This document shows positions 17,357 through 26,032 of a stretch of DNA of 64,000 nt, in pieces. Source of the stretch: G963677085 sp963677085 (GTDB lineage: Bacteria; Planctomycetota; Planctomycetia; Pirellulales; Thermoguttaceae); assembly GCA_963677085.2 (NCBI GenBank), contig CAXXFH010000005.1:372001-436000 (forward strand), given 5' to 3'. The position numbers and the translations under genes are program-made. Under the pieces are notes generated by a model. It was given only the letters and a program-made list of their open reading frames with translations, searched no databases and had not been told where the DNA came from. Position 1 is the first letter of the stretch, and each line of letters opens with the position of its first letter.

Positions 17357-19918
17357 ATGCCGGTATGCCGCATTCTTCTGTATCAACTCTGCTTGCTTGC
17401 TGTAACAACGCAGGGTAGCGCAGCCGAGGTTAACTGGTTCGATGTTGACAAACTGCCGCCGCTGCCGATCGAACATGGCATCAGCGGGGCATTTGTCGGA
17501 AACGTCGACGATACACTTATCGTAGCCGGCGGCTCCAATTTTCCCGTATCGAAGTGGGCTGGCGGCACCAAGACGTTTCGCCAGGGTGTTTACGTCTTGC
17601 GATCCACGGCCAACGGAGTCCCAGAGTGGATGCTGGCGGGCCAGATCCCTCGTCCAGTTGCCCATGGCGCGGCGGTAACCACCAACAATGGTTTGCTGTG
17701 CTTGGGAGGCTGTGACGCCGACGGACCGCACAACACAGCGTTTCTGCTGAACTACGATCCGGCGTCCAAAAAAATTCACACCCGGGCGACACCCTCTTTG
17801 CCGGTGCCGTGTAGTTATCTGACGGCCGCACGGCTTGGCGACACGGTTTACGTGGCCGGCGGCCGGGGGCCAGACGGTGCACTGCGCAGTTTCTGGTCGA
17901 TGACGCTTCCAATGTCGCAGGCCGGCTGGGACGACGTACAATGGCAACGTCTCGAACCCTGGCCGGGTCCAGCCCGATTTGGCGCCGTGTTGGTGACTCA
18001 AAGCAATGGACAACGAGACTGTCTCTACTTGTTCAGCGGCAAGTCGGGCGACGAGTATTTGACCGACGGCTATCGCTTCGACCCCAAGGTCAATGCCTGG
18101 TCTGCGACCGCCACCATGCCACGTGCTGCGATGGCTGCACCAGCGGCCGCCGTGGGGCAAACGCATGTGGTACTGTTTAGCGGTTCCGACGGGCACGACG
18201 TCGATCGCCTGCCGGAGTTGAAGGACGATTACCATTTCGTGCGCGATATCCTGGCCTACCACACGATTACCGATACCTGGATCACCGCCGGGCAGTTGCC
18301 GCTGGGAGTCGTGGGAACCGCGGCCGTGGCGTTCGACGACGGCTACGTACTGCCCGGGGGCGAAATTGGGCCCGGCCGACGTACGGCAACTGTCCAACAG
18401 GTGAAACTCCACCCAACGCAGCGCCATTTCGGCGGCCTCGATCTCGGTGTGTTGGTAGTCTACCTGCTGTCGCTGGTCGCTGTGGGAATTTATTTTGCTC
18501 GGGGTGAACAAACCACGGGCAAGTTCTTCCTAGGAGGGCAACAAATTCCTTTTTGGGCCGCCGGGCTGAGCCTATTGGCAACCCAGGTCAGTTCGATCGG
18601 ATTCATGGCCATTCCGGCGAAGGCTTACGCCACAAACTGGGTGTACTTCACGGGAGTGCTGATGTGGTTTGTCGCCGTGCCCGTGGTCATCTGGGCGTTT
18701 ATTCCGTTTTACCGGCGGTTGAATGTTACTTCAGCATATGAGTACCTGGAGTCGCGTTTCAATGTGGGCGTGCGACTCTATGCTGCCGTAGCCTACAGCC
18801 TATTGCAGTTGGGACGCATGGCCGTGGTAGTTTATCTGCCTGCGTTGGCATTGTCGGCCGTAACAGGGATGGACCAAACGGCATGCATTATTACGATGGG
18901 CGTGCTCTGCACCATTTATACTGTGGCCGGTGGGATCGAAGCCGTAATCTGGACCGACGTAATCCAGGCCGCCGTGCTCATCGGCGGAGCACTGGTGTGT
19001 GTGATTGTGGTGATTCTCGATACGCCGGGTGGTCTGTCGCAGTTCTTCCATGTGGCGATGGCGGATCACAAATTCCACCTGGCCAACCTCGATTGGAGTA
19101 TGACGGCGCCGACGCTTTGGGTAATTCTGGTCGGCAATGCGTTCATTCGATTGTCGACGTTAACCTCCGACCAGGCAGTGGTGCAGCGTTATATGACAAC
19201 CAAGAGTGAACGACTCGCCGCCCGGGCCCTGTGGACCGACGTGTTGGCCTCGCTTCCCTGGGCCGTGATTGTGTTTACGTTTGGTACAGCGCTCTATGTG
19301 TTCTACAAGAGCCGGCCGGAGTTGCTTTCGCCGGCGGTCGATACCGATGGAATCGTTCCGCTGTTCGTAGCACAGCAGTTACCAGCGGGACTCAGCGGGG
19401 TGATTGTTGCGGCCATCTTCGCGGCAGCCATGTCGAGCCTCGACAGTTCGATGCACAGCGTGGCTACCGTGTGGATCACCGATTTCTACGCCCGATTTTG
19501 GCCGGAGACACCCGACCGCAAACGCCTTACCGCCGCACGCTGGATCACCGTGTTGCTTGGTTTTTTTGGCACCGGGGCCGCAATACTCATCGGCTGGGCC
19601 GACATCGAATCGCAGTGGGATTTGTTTTGGAAAGTCCTTGGGCTATTCGTTGGCCCGCTAACCGGACTCTTCCTATTAGGCATCTTCACCCGACGAGCGC
19701 ACGGCACGGGCACGCTGATCGGAGCGATTGCCGGCGCCCTGGTGATGTGGCAGGTGCAAGCCCGAGGGCTGGTGCATTTCTTCCTTTACACGGCGGTGGG
19801 CATTGGCGCATGTTTCCTCGTGGGTTATCTCACCAGCATGGTGCTGCCCGGGGAGAGTCACACCCGGGGACTGACCATTTACCGCTGCGACCGAGAAAAG
19901 GACCCTTGCGGAACGTAG
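17357..19918 (+). CDS. Kelch (NanM-like) epimerase domain fused to an SSS family sodium:solute symporter
   Basis: An 853-residue membrane protein. A signal peptide (residues about 1-22) exports a Kelch beta-propeller of about 330 residues: GISGAFVGNVDDTLIVAGGSNFP, LCLGGCDADGP, VYVAGGRGPDG, LYLFSGKSG and YVLPGGEIGPG. This matches N-acetylneuraminate epimerase (NanM), which mutarotates sialic acid in the periplasm. From about residue 360 (LGVLVVYLLSLVAVGIYF) a sodium:solute symporter follows with about 13 membrane segments, including ATQVSSIGFMAIPAKAY, VAGGIEAVIWTDVIQ and AAIFAAAMSSLDSSMHSVATV. The fusion would hand the right anomer straight to the transporter. Sialic acid as the substrate is inferred from the Kelch domain and neighbours. 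The ATG at 17357 has AAGGAG nine bases upstream; a TTG lies one codon before. Confidence 0.9.
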   Translation: MPVCRILLYQLCLLAVTTQGSAAEVNWFDVDKLPPLPIEHGISGAFVGNVDDTLIVAGGSNFPVSKWAGGTKTFRQGVYVLRSTANGVPEWMLAGQIPRPVAHGAAVTTNNGLLCLGGCDADGPHNTAFLLNYDPASKKIHTRATPSLPVPCSYLTAARLGDTVYVAGGRGPDGALRSFWSMTLPMSQAGWDDVQWQRLEPWPGPARFGAVLVTQSNGQRDCLYLFSGKSGDEYLTDGYRFDPKVNAWSATATMPRAAMAAPAAAVGQTHVVLFSGSDGHDVDRLPELKDDYHFVRDILAYHTITDTWITAGQLPLGVVGTAAVAFDDGYVLPGGEIGPGRRTATVQQVKLHPTQRHFGGLDLGVLVVYLLSLVAVGIYFARGEQTTGKFFLGGQQIPFWAAGLSLLATQVSSIGFMAIPAKAYATNWVYFTGVLMWFVAVPVVIWAFIPFYRRLNVTSAYEYLESRFNVGVRLYAAVAYSLLQLGRMAVVVYLPALALSAVTGMDQTACIITMGVLCTIYTVAGGIEAVIWTDVIQAAVLIGGALVCVIVVILDTPGGLSQFFHVAMADHKFHLANLDWSMTAPTLWVILVGNAFIRLSTLTSDQAVVQRYMTTKSERLAARALWTDVLASLPWAVIVFTFGTALYVFYKSRPELLSPAVDTDGIVPLFVAQQLPAGLSGVIVAAIFAAAMSSLDSSMHSVATVWITDFYARFWPETPDRKRLTAARWITVLLGFFGTGAAILIGWADIESQWDLFWKVLGLFVGPLTGLFLLGIFTRRAHGTGTLIGAIAGALVMWQVQARGLVHFFLYTAVGIGACFLVGYLTSMVLPGESHTRGLTIYRCDREKDPCGT

Positions 19919-20110
19919 GCTATGCCTCGGCATAGCGCGGCCCTCGCCGCAGCCAATTGACGCTGCCGCACCCCGTCAAGAAGCCGCTCCCGTTGGTCGC
20001 TGGCTTTGAGGAAATTACCTCAATCCTGAAGATAAATGGCATAGCACGGAGTGCCAAACACCGTGAGGTTGCAGGTGTGCTCAGCTATGATGAAGCACAC
20101 CTGCATTTCG

Positions 20111-21592
20111 TTAGCGAATCCACGCCATTTCGGTTTGCGAAATGGCATCGTCTGCGCCGGGGCTGTCCGGTTCGTCAAACGGCAACTGTCCGATCTCGTC
20201 GATGATCCTCTGATTGGGTCCCCCGAGGGTATCACCAAGTTCGGCACCTTGTTCACGAAGGACCGACTGCAGGCGGGCAACGTCGAGATCACGTACCGAG
20301 GATCCTTGCCGAACGGCCAACGCGGCCGCCGTTCCGGCTGCCTGACCTTGGGCGAGACAGATGGGAATTACCCGGGTCGAGGCCACTGCTTCATGCGTGG
20401 CCGAGAGACACTTGCCGGCCATCATCAGCCCTTCCACGTCGCGGGCAATCAATGAGCGCAAGGGAATACCGTAGGCGTTCACATTGTGCGATTCCACCCA
20501 GGTACCGGCCGGACGATGGATATCGATGTGATAGCCGCCCATGGCCACCGTGTCGTTGAATTGGCGACCTTGAATCAGATCGTCCGCGGTCAACACGTAA
20601 TCGCCCAAAATTCGGCGGCTTTCGCGAATGCCCAGCATCGGCGCGATTTCCAACAGGAACGCCTCGGAGAAGCCGGGCATGTATTTGCGAAAAAAGGCAA
20701 TGGTCTGAGGAACTTGCTGGTAGATGCGAGCGTAGGCCGAGGTGACGCTTTCGGTATTCGTGGGATCAAGGCCGAGCACGCGATTCATGACGGTCAGGAA
20801 TTGGTCGGGCCGGTGCAGCTTGACGCCCACGACGCGCGTTTGCGGCACATCGAACTCGCCCGCGGCTCGGGCCTTCTCAAGCAACGGGGCGTAGCCGCCG
20901 ATCAACAACACGGGCGTCTCGTCGAGACGCCGCATCATCTTTTCCCACAGATCGGGATGCGGGGCGATCCATTCGCGGTAACAAAGTGCCGGGTTGCGAA
21001 CGCCTTCGAGGAACTCTACCCGATTAACCCCACCGATGCGAACCGCCAGCGAGGGCGATTGCACGAGCCCGTCGCCCGTGCGTCCCTTCTTCCAGGCAGC
21101 ACCACCTCGGGCGGCGACATCGCCGTCGCCGCTGCAATCGATGATCAGATCGGCGTGGATTTCCTGCCGGCCCGTCTTGTGTTCCACCACCACGCCGGTG
21201 ATGCGGTCGCCGCGCCGCAGCGTGTCGACCGACTGGGTGTGAAGCATGATCTTCACGCCGGCCTCTTCCAGAAGCTGAATCGCCAGGCACTTCCAAGTGT
21301 GGCTGTCGATGCTAACGGCCGAACTGCACTTCGGGTCGAAACAGTAAGGTGATGCCGCACCGATGGTCTGCAGGCGACGGACAAACTCCGCACCAAGGCC
21401 TTTGACCACTTGACGGTAGTGACGATCGTGGAAGCCGAGCCAGGGCATGGTCGACGAGAGACCGCCGACATAGCCTTGGTACTCAATAAGTAGCGTGTCG
21501 GCGCCATTCCGGGCGGCCGCCAAGGCTGCGCTCAGTCCGGCGGCACCTGAGCCAACAACCAATACTTGGGTTTTATAGGTGTTCAATATCAT
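20111..21592 (-). CDS. FAD-dependent oxidoreductase
   Basis: A 493-residue flavoprotein of the FAD_oxidored type. The dinucleotide-binding motif is VLVVGSGAAGLSAALAAARNGADTLLIE near the N-terminus. LIIDCSGDGDVAARGGAAWKKGR and GLMMAGKCLSATHEAVASTRVIPICLAQGQAAGTAAALAV are typical of the family's substrate and FAD-binding segments. No signal peptide is seen. Members of this family are common in planctomycete sugar loci, but their substrate is not known. The ATG at 21592 is used; a TTG at 21604 closer to an AAGAGG is an alternative start. It is convergent with the epimerase-symporter gene. Confidence 0.87.
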   Translation of the reverse strand: MILNTYKTQVLVVGSGAAGLSAALAAARNGADTLLIEYQGYVGGLSSTMPWLGFHDRHYRQVVKGLGAEFVRRLQTIGAASPYCFDPKCSSAVSIDSHTWKCLAIQLLEEAGVKIMLHTQSVDTLRRGDRITGVVVEHKTGRQEIHADLIIDCSGDGDVAARGGAAWKKGRTGDGLVQSPSLAVRIGGVNRVEFLEGVRNPALCYREWIAPHPDLWEKMMRRLDETPVLLIGGYAPLLEKARAAGEFDVPQTRVVGVKLHRPDQFLTVMNRVLGLDPTNTESVTSAYARIYQQVPQTIAFFRKYMPGFSEAFLLEIAPMLGIRESRRILGDYVLTADDLIQGRQFNDTVAMGGYHIDIHRPAGTWVESHNVNAYGIPLRSLIARDVEGLMMAGKCLSATHEAVASTRVIPICLAQGQAAGTAAALAVRQGSSVRDLDVARLQSVLREQGAELGDTLGGPNQRIIDEIGQLPFDEPDSPGADDAISQTEMAWIR

Positions 21593-21743
21593 CGGGTAAC
21601 TCAAAAGCCTCTTCTTCGTGGAAAAACGTCCGTGAATGTCATGTTTTGGCAGGTAGCACTATGTGTGTCACTGGCTCTGCCAGTGCAAAACTGTCTGCAA
21701 CCAGCGGCACACATATTCGGCCAACGGTACGATCCTTCAACTA

Positions 21744-21844
21744 TTGATACTTGCATTGAAAATTATCCACTTCGAAAAGCCGCGAGTCTGGAACCCCAGG
21801 CTCCCGTTGGTCGCCTTCCGCTCATTAGCTATGCAAGCGTCAAT
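21744..21844. repeat. 100-bp intergenic repeat with terminal inverted repeats, copy D1
   Basis: Bounded by TTGATACTTGCA at the left and TGCAAGCGTCAA at the right, with the shared core GGCTCCCGTTGGTCGCCTTC. It is about 80% identical to copy D2 at 23193-23291. Its right end overlaps the stop codon of the sialidase-like gene. Confidence 0.75.
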
Positions 21845-22955
21845 AAGGTGCCGTCTTCTCCGGGTTGATCGTCATACCCCAAATCGAATTTGCTCCGTCG
21901 ACCACTCCGCCGTAAAACACGAGAAACCAATTGCCTTTGCCCAAAGGCGCCATCCACGGATAGGACCAGTCGCCCAACGTTTTTGCACTGCCCGGGATGG
22001 TGACCAAAAGACCTTCGCGTTTCCAATCGAGCTTTTTGGCGTTGGCCGTCCAAAGATAAATGCGGCCGCGGCTCTTGCCCTCCCAACCGCGTTCCGACTG
22101 AAGAACGTAGAGTTTCGAGGGGTCCTGCTGGGAAAACGTGATGAACGGACTCGGCAACGACGCTTTTACCTCAGGTTGTAACGCGATCGTCGACGGACCG
22201 ATTTGCCACGTCTTGCCTAGGTCGTCGGAAACGGCCTGATCGTAACGTCGGGTCTCAGGAGCCTTTGGGTGACGGAGCAAGCCAATGAAACGCCCCTCGG
22301 TAAACGTGAACGAGGGTTCGTAGTAGGGTTTATTTGTTACCAGTTGAGGAACACCCCAACTTTGCCCATTGTCGGTCGAACAGGCCATCCAAATACCGGT
22401 GGACGGCTCGCTCGGGCGGCGGTAATGACCAAACGTGACGAGACCTTTGCCGGGTACTTTGATGATTTCGCTGAACACGGAGCCGGTCTTGTTTTCGGCC
22501 AGATTCGAGGTATCGACCTCCTGCCAAGTCTTGCCCGAATCGGTTGATCGCCAGCCGAAAATCGTGTTTTGCTTATTGCCGCTGAACGCCATGGCTAGAA
22601 GTACCACGGAGCCGTCGTCGGCCACACCCATGGAGATGTTGCCACAGTGTCGGTACGGCATCGTGCGGTCGAATTGACGCAGGATGTGGGGCGGGGTGAA
22701 GGTCTTGCCGCCATCGGTCGAGATGGCCACCGCCGGACAGCCGTCGCGGGTATGCGCCCGGGCGGCACAGCACCCTACGATCAGGGTGTCATCGGGCGTG
22801 CAAACGACTTTCGGCCACGCCAGATGGGCATAGCGGGCATCTTCCGGGGCCGGCACAATAAGGGCCGGCTGGCCGTAGTCGCCGCCCTGGGGCGTGTCGG
22901 CGGCGGCCGATAAGAGCGGAAAACAAGATAGCAGCAGACAGAGTTGAAGCGTCAT
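21840..22955 (-). CDS. Secreted sialidase-like (BNR/Asp-box) protein
   Basis: A 371-residue exported beta-propeller. A signal peptide spans residues 1-19 (LQLCLLLSCFPLLSAAA). At least four Asp boxes are visible: STDGGKTF, STDSGKTW, STDNGQSW and SDDLGKTW. YAHLAWPKVVCTPDDTLIVGC and the later HPKAPETRRYDQAVSDD belong to the exo-sialidase/BNR_2 type fold. It may release sialic acid or a related sugar for the nearby symporter. Catalytic residues cannot be confirmed by eye, and many planctomycete members of this fold have unknown substrates. AAAGGA stands six bases before the start. Confidence 0.82.
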   Translation of the reverse strand: MTLQLCLLLSCFPLLSAAADTPQGGDYGQPALIVPAPEDARYAHLAWPKVVCTPDDTLIVGCCAARAHTRDGCPAVAISTDGGKTFTPPHILRQFDRTMPYRHCGNISMGVADDGSVVLLAMAFSGNKQNTIFGWRSTDSGKTWQEVDTSNLAENKTGSVFSEIIKVPGKGLVTFGHYRRPSEPSTGIWMACSTDNGQSWGVPQLVTNKPYYEPSFTFTEGRFIGLLRHPKAPETRRYDQAVSDDLGKTWQIGPSTIALQPEVKASLPSPFITFSQQDPSKLYVLQSERGWEGKSRGRIYLWTANAKKLDWKREGLLVTIPGSAKTLGDWSYPWMAPLGKGNWFLVFYGGVVDGANSIWGMTINPEKTAPY

Positions 22956-22997
22956 GGCGGGTCCTTTCTAGGCGGGAAACGTGATAGATCACGAGCA

Positions 22998-23009
22998 CTG
23001 ATATATCAG
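22998..23009. promoter_or_regulatory. Candidate operator of the sialidase-like gene
   Basis: CTGATATATCAG is a perfect 12-base palindrome, 43 bases upstream of the sialidase start. It resembles the AT-rich palindromes in front of the GntR gene. Confidence 0.4.
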
Positions 23010-23106
23010 ATTACACCCCAAACGCCGGCATTGCAAGAGCTGAACGCGAAAAATTCTACAGCGGCAGAATGCCGTAGTGCTCTGTCAGTCTTGGATAGAC
23101 GGATTA

Positions 23107-23168
23107 CGTGCCCACAGGCTGCTCGTCAGCCAGCGCCAAACACGGGCATACAGGCTGCCCATGGCACC
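23107..23168. repeat. Three-stem intergenic repeat, copy C
   Basis: Homologous to copies A and B; the shared core is ACGGGCATACAGGCTGCCC, and the right end is TGGCACC. The left end is weaker (GTGCCCAC). It stands 24 bases before repeat copy D2. Confidence 0.7.
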
Positions 23169-23192
23169 CATCGAGGGTTGACGATGCACTTA

Positions 23193-23291
23193 TTGATACC
23201 TGCATTAATAATGATCGCTTCGGAAAGCCGAACGCCTGGAAATCCAGGCTCCCGTTGGTCGCCTTCCGCTCATTGGCTATGCAGGCCTCAA
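23193..23291. repeat. 100-bp intergenic repeat with terminal inverted repeats, copy D2
   Basis: Left end TTGATACCTGCA and right end TGCAGGCCTCAA. Compared with D1, one stem pair has changed on both sides (CTTGCA/TGCAAG to CCTGCA/TGCAGG), so the stem is kept by a compensatory change. Confidence 0.75.
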
Positions 23292-23365
23292 TAGAGATAA
23301 ACTGGGTCCGCGACCCAGCCTACGGCAAAAACGCGAAGAGACTGAGCCAGAACCGTTTGAGTGCG

Positions 23366-24982
23366 TCACACCGAAAAAATCTCGGCGATTTCGCGGTAGC
23401 GATGATAGGCCGGGTCATAAAGCTCGCATGCCTTGGGATTGGGCTTTACTACCTTCGGTGCGCGTCCCTTTTTACCCTGCACGGGGCCGGCCATGGCTTT
23501 TACGGCTTCCTCCGCCGTCGCAAAGCCCGTTTGCTTCTCGCCCGCTGCCAACGTGCCAAGAATAGCCGCCCCCAGCGCCGGACCTTGCTTCGACGGGGGC
23601 ACCTGGATCGGTTCGCCCAACACGTCGGCATAGATCTGAAGCAATAGAGGATTGTGATGTGGAAGTCCACCGGTGGCCACATATTGGTTGACCGGGACAC
23701 CACTGTCTTCGAGAATTTCAACAATCCATCGCAGCCCGAAGGCCGATGCCTCGAGCAAAGCGCGGTACATGTGTTGAGGGCCGTGGGCCAACGTAAGCCC
23801 TGCAAAAGCGCCCGTGAGGCTGCCATCCATCAGCGGAGTTCGGCATCCGTTGAACCAGTCGACACACGTCACGCCTTCGGAACCCGGCGGAAGCGCCTTG
23901 GCCTCGCGCGTGAGCTTGGCGAAATCGTCGTAGCCGAGCGTGCGTCGCAGCCAATCGAAAGCGTCGCCCACGGCGGCCTGCCCTGTTTCGTAGCCGAAGT
24001 AGCCGGGCAAGATTCCTCCGTCGACTACGCCGGCCACACCTGGCACAAGCTTCTCTTCGGTGGCGTTGAGCATGTGGCAACTGCTCGTACCCATTACCAT
24101 CACAAGTGTGCCTGGTTCGGCTACACCAGCGCCGGGCACACCGGCGTGGGCATCGATGGTTGCAGCACTAACGGCAATGCCCGGTACCAAACCAAATTTC
24201 TGCGCCATCTCCTCGGTAAGTTCGCCCGCCTTCTGCCCGGGGCTGAGTAGTTTACCGGGCATTTTCTCGCGAACGACGTTGGCCATTTGGCGATCCAACG
24301 CCTTCATGAATGAAACCGACGGGTAACCAGTCTGACGATTCCACATCGCCTTGTAGCCGGCTTGACACGTGCTGCGAGGAAGACGTTTGGCGTCTTTTCC
24401 AACCAGCTGCCAGACGAACCAGTCGCCGGCCTCAACCCAAACCTCAGTGGCTTGGTAAACGCGGGGAGCTTCTTCGAGGACTTCCAGCATCTTGGGGAAA
24501 AACCATTCGAGGCCAATCGTTCCGCCGTAGCGCGGCAACCACTTTTCGCGCCGTCGTCGCGCGATCTCGTTCATGCGTTGCGTCTGGCTCTTCGCGCCGT
24601 GGTGTTTCCAGAGCTTGGGCCAAGCATGTGTCTCCTTGGCGAATCGGCTTACGAGACACAAAGGAGTTCCATCGCGCAGCGCCGGCAACATCGTGCAACT
24701 GGTGAAATCAACCCCAATGCCGACCACATCCTCGGCCACGACGTTTGAAGTCCGCAGCGCCTTGCGAACTGCGATCGCGGCACTGTTGATCCAGTCTTCT
24801 GGATGCTGCAGCGCGAAGTCCGGCGGAAGGGCCTTACCTGTAGACGGTAGCTTCTTGGTGATCTGGCCGTGCTTGTACTTCGACACGGCGGAGCCGTATT
24901 CGGTGCCATCAAGCCCCACCAGCAAAGCCCTCACCGACTCCGTACCGAAATCGAGTCCCAAAGCGACGGACCTCTCACTCAT
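23366..24982 (-). CDS. araB: Ribulokinase (FGGY family)
   Basis: Phosphorylates ribulose to ribulose-5-phosphate. The 538-residue protein shows the whole FGGY kinase pattern: VALGLDFGTESVRALLVGLDG at the start, VGIGVDFTSCTMLP, GLEWFFPKMLEVLEE, VSAATIDAHAGVPGAG, VMGTSSCHM and YVATGGLPHHNPLLLQIYADVLGEPIQVP near the C-terminus. TSCTMLP and the GTSSCHM segment favour ribulokinase over xylulokinase or glycerol kinase. No arabinose isomerase or epimerase lies beside it, so its pentose may come from another locus. Divergent from the ECF sigma factor gene. Confidence 0.9.
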   Translation of the reverse strand: MSERSVALGLDFGTESVRALLVGLDGTEYGSAVSKYKHGQITKKLPSTGKALPPDFALQHPEDWINSAAIAVRKALRTSNVVAEDVVGIGVDFTSCTMLPALRDGTPLCLVSRFAKETHAWPKLWKHHGAKSQTQRMNEIARRRREKWLPRYGGTIGLEWFFPKMLEVLEEAPRVYQATEVWVEAGDWFVWQLVGKDAKRLPRSTCQAGYKAMWNRQTGYPSVSFMKALDRQMANVVREKMPGKLLSPGQKAGELTEEMAQKFGLVPGIAVSAATIDAHAGVPGAGVAEPGTLVMVMGTSSCHMLNATEEKLVPGVAGVVDGGILPGYFGYETGQAAVGDAFDWLRRTLGYDDFAKLTREAKALPPGSEGVTCVDWFNGCRTPLMDGSLTGAFAGLTLAHGPQHMYRALLEASAFGLRWIVEILEDSGVPVNQYVATGGLPHHNPLLLQIYADVLGEPIQVPPSKQGPALGAAILGTLAAGEKQTGFATAEEAVKAMAGPVQGKKGRAPKVVKPNPKACELYDPAYHRYREIAEIFSV

Positions 24983-25483
24983 AGCTATCTCCTATCAGCT
25001 TGATTCAAGGCAGGTAAAACAGAGAGGGTAGGCAGGGGGGCTCTCGGTGCCAGATGTACCCGAACGTTCGCGACCCAACGGGAGCCAACCGTAGGGCCAC
25101 CAAGAGGTTGGCGCCATGCGTAGTTTCCTCTACATGCCGTCGTGGGTCAACACCTGTGCCTCTGTGGTGGGGAACAGAAGTCGGTTTGAACTCTTGCCTG
25201 CGGGATGTCAACAATGGGGGGCAATGATGGGGGGTGAATCGATTTCTGTCGCGACGCGAATCGGGGATTGAGCGACACGGATTTGCGCATCTGTTCTCGA
25301 AGTGAATGTAGAACGTTTTCTCAGTAAGGGTTTACATTGAAACAAGTTGTGTCGCGCAAGAAAACTCGCGGGTTTTTTGGTGAGGAATTTCGCCGTACCT
25401 AGGGAGATACTCTGTGAGGTACGACATACTGGAGTAATGGGTGTTGGCTCTTCGTAACCCTTTTTTCGCAAGGGTGTTGGGTA
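24983..25483. other. Divergent intergenic region
   Basis: About 500 bases between the ribulokinase and the ECF sigma factor genes. It holds a copy of the GCGACC(C)AACGGGAGCC motif at 25070-25086. No other structure is apparent. Confidence 0.5.
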
Positions 25484-26032
25484 GTGAAAATCGGATGCGA
25501 CGCTTCCGAAGCCGATCAGCGTGAGCAGTTCGTGGTGTTGTTCGCACGCCACCAGCGCCGCGTCTATGCCTACATCGGTTCTTTGCTGCCTCACATTTCA
25601 GACGCCGATGAGGTGATGCAGGAAACGAGTCTCATCCTCTGGCGAAAATGGCACGAGTTCCGGCCCGACGGCGACTTCGTTCGTTGGGCCAACGGTATTG
25701 CCCATCGCGAAGTCCTGCGCTATTTGCGTCGCTGCAAAGGTGGACGTGTGTACTTCAGCGAGGATCTCTTACAGCAAATTGCCGACGAGCACATGGCACA
25801 AGTCGACCTTCAAGAGGTTCGCCAATCGGCATTGCGGCAATGTTTGGAGAAGCTTCGCACGCGAGACCGGGAGCTTGTCGACAAGCGCTACGCGGGTGAG
25901 TACACCGTGACGGAAATTGCCGAGCAGGTTAAGCGTCCGGCGAAGTCGATCTATCGGTCGCTGGAACGCATTCGCGAACGCCTGTTGATCTGTGTGCAGC
26001 GCACTTTGGCTGCCGGGGAGCGCGTCTCGTGA
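25484..26032 (+). CDS. ECF-type sigma factor of the planctomycete/verrucomicrobial group
   Basis: A 182-residue extracytoplasmic-function sigma factor. Region 2 reads FARHQRRVYAYIGSLLPHISDADEVMQETSLILWRKWHEF (about residues 20-60), and region 4 reads RDRELVDKRYAGEYTVTEIAEQVKRPAKSIYRSLERIRERLL. The GTG at 25484 is the only start that keeps region 2 in frame. The gene overlaps the FecR-LamG gene by four bases (GTGA), so the two are translationally coupled, as expected of a sigma/anti-sigma pair. The target promoter sequence is not known. Confidence 0.92.
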   Translation: MKIGCDASEADQREQFVVLFARHQRRVYAYIGSLLPHISDADEVMQETSLILWRKWHEFRPDGDFVRWANGIAHREVLRYLRRCKGGRVYFSEDLLQQIADEHMAQVDLQEVRQSALRQCLEKLRTRDRELVDKRYAGEYTVTEIAEQVKRPAKSIYRSLERIRERLLICVQRTLAAGERVS

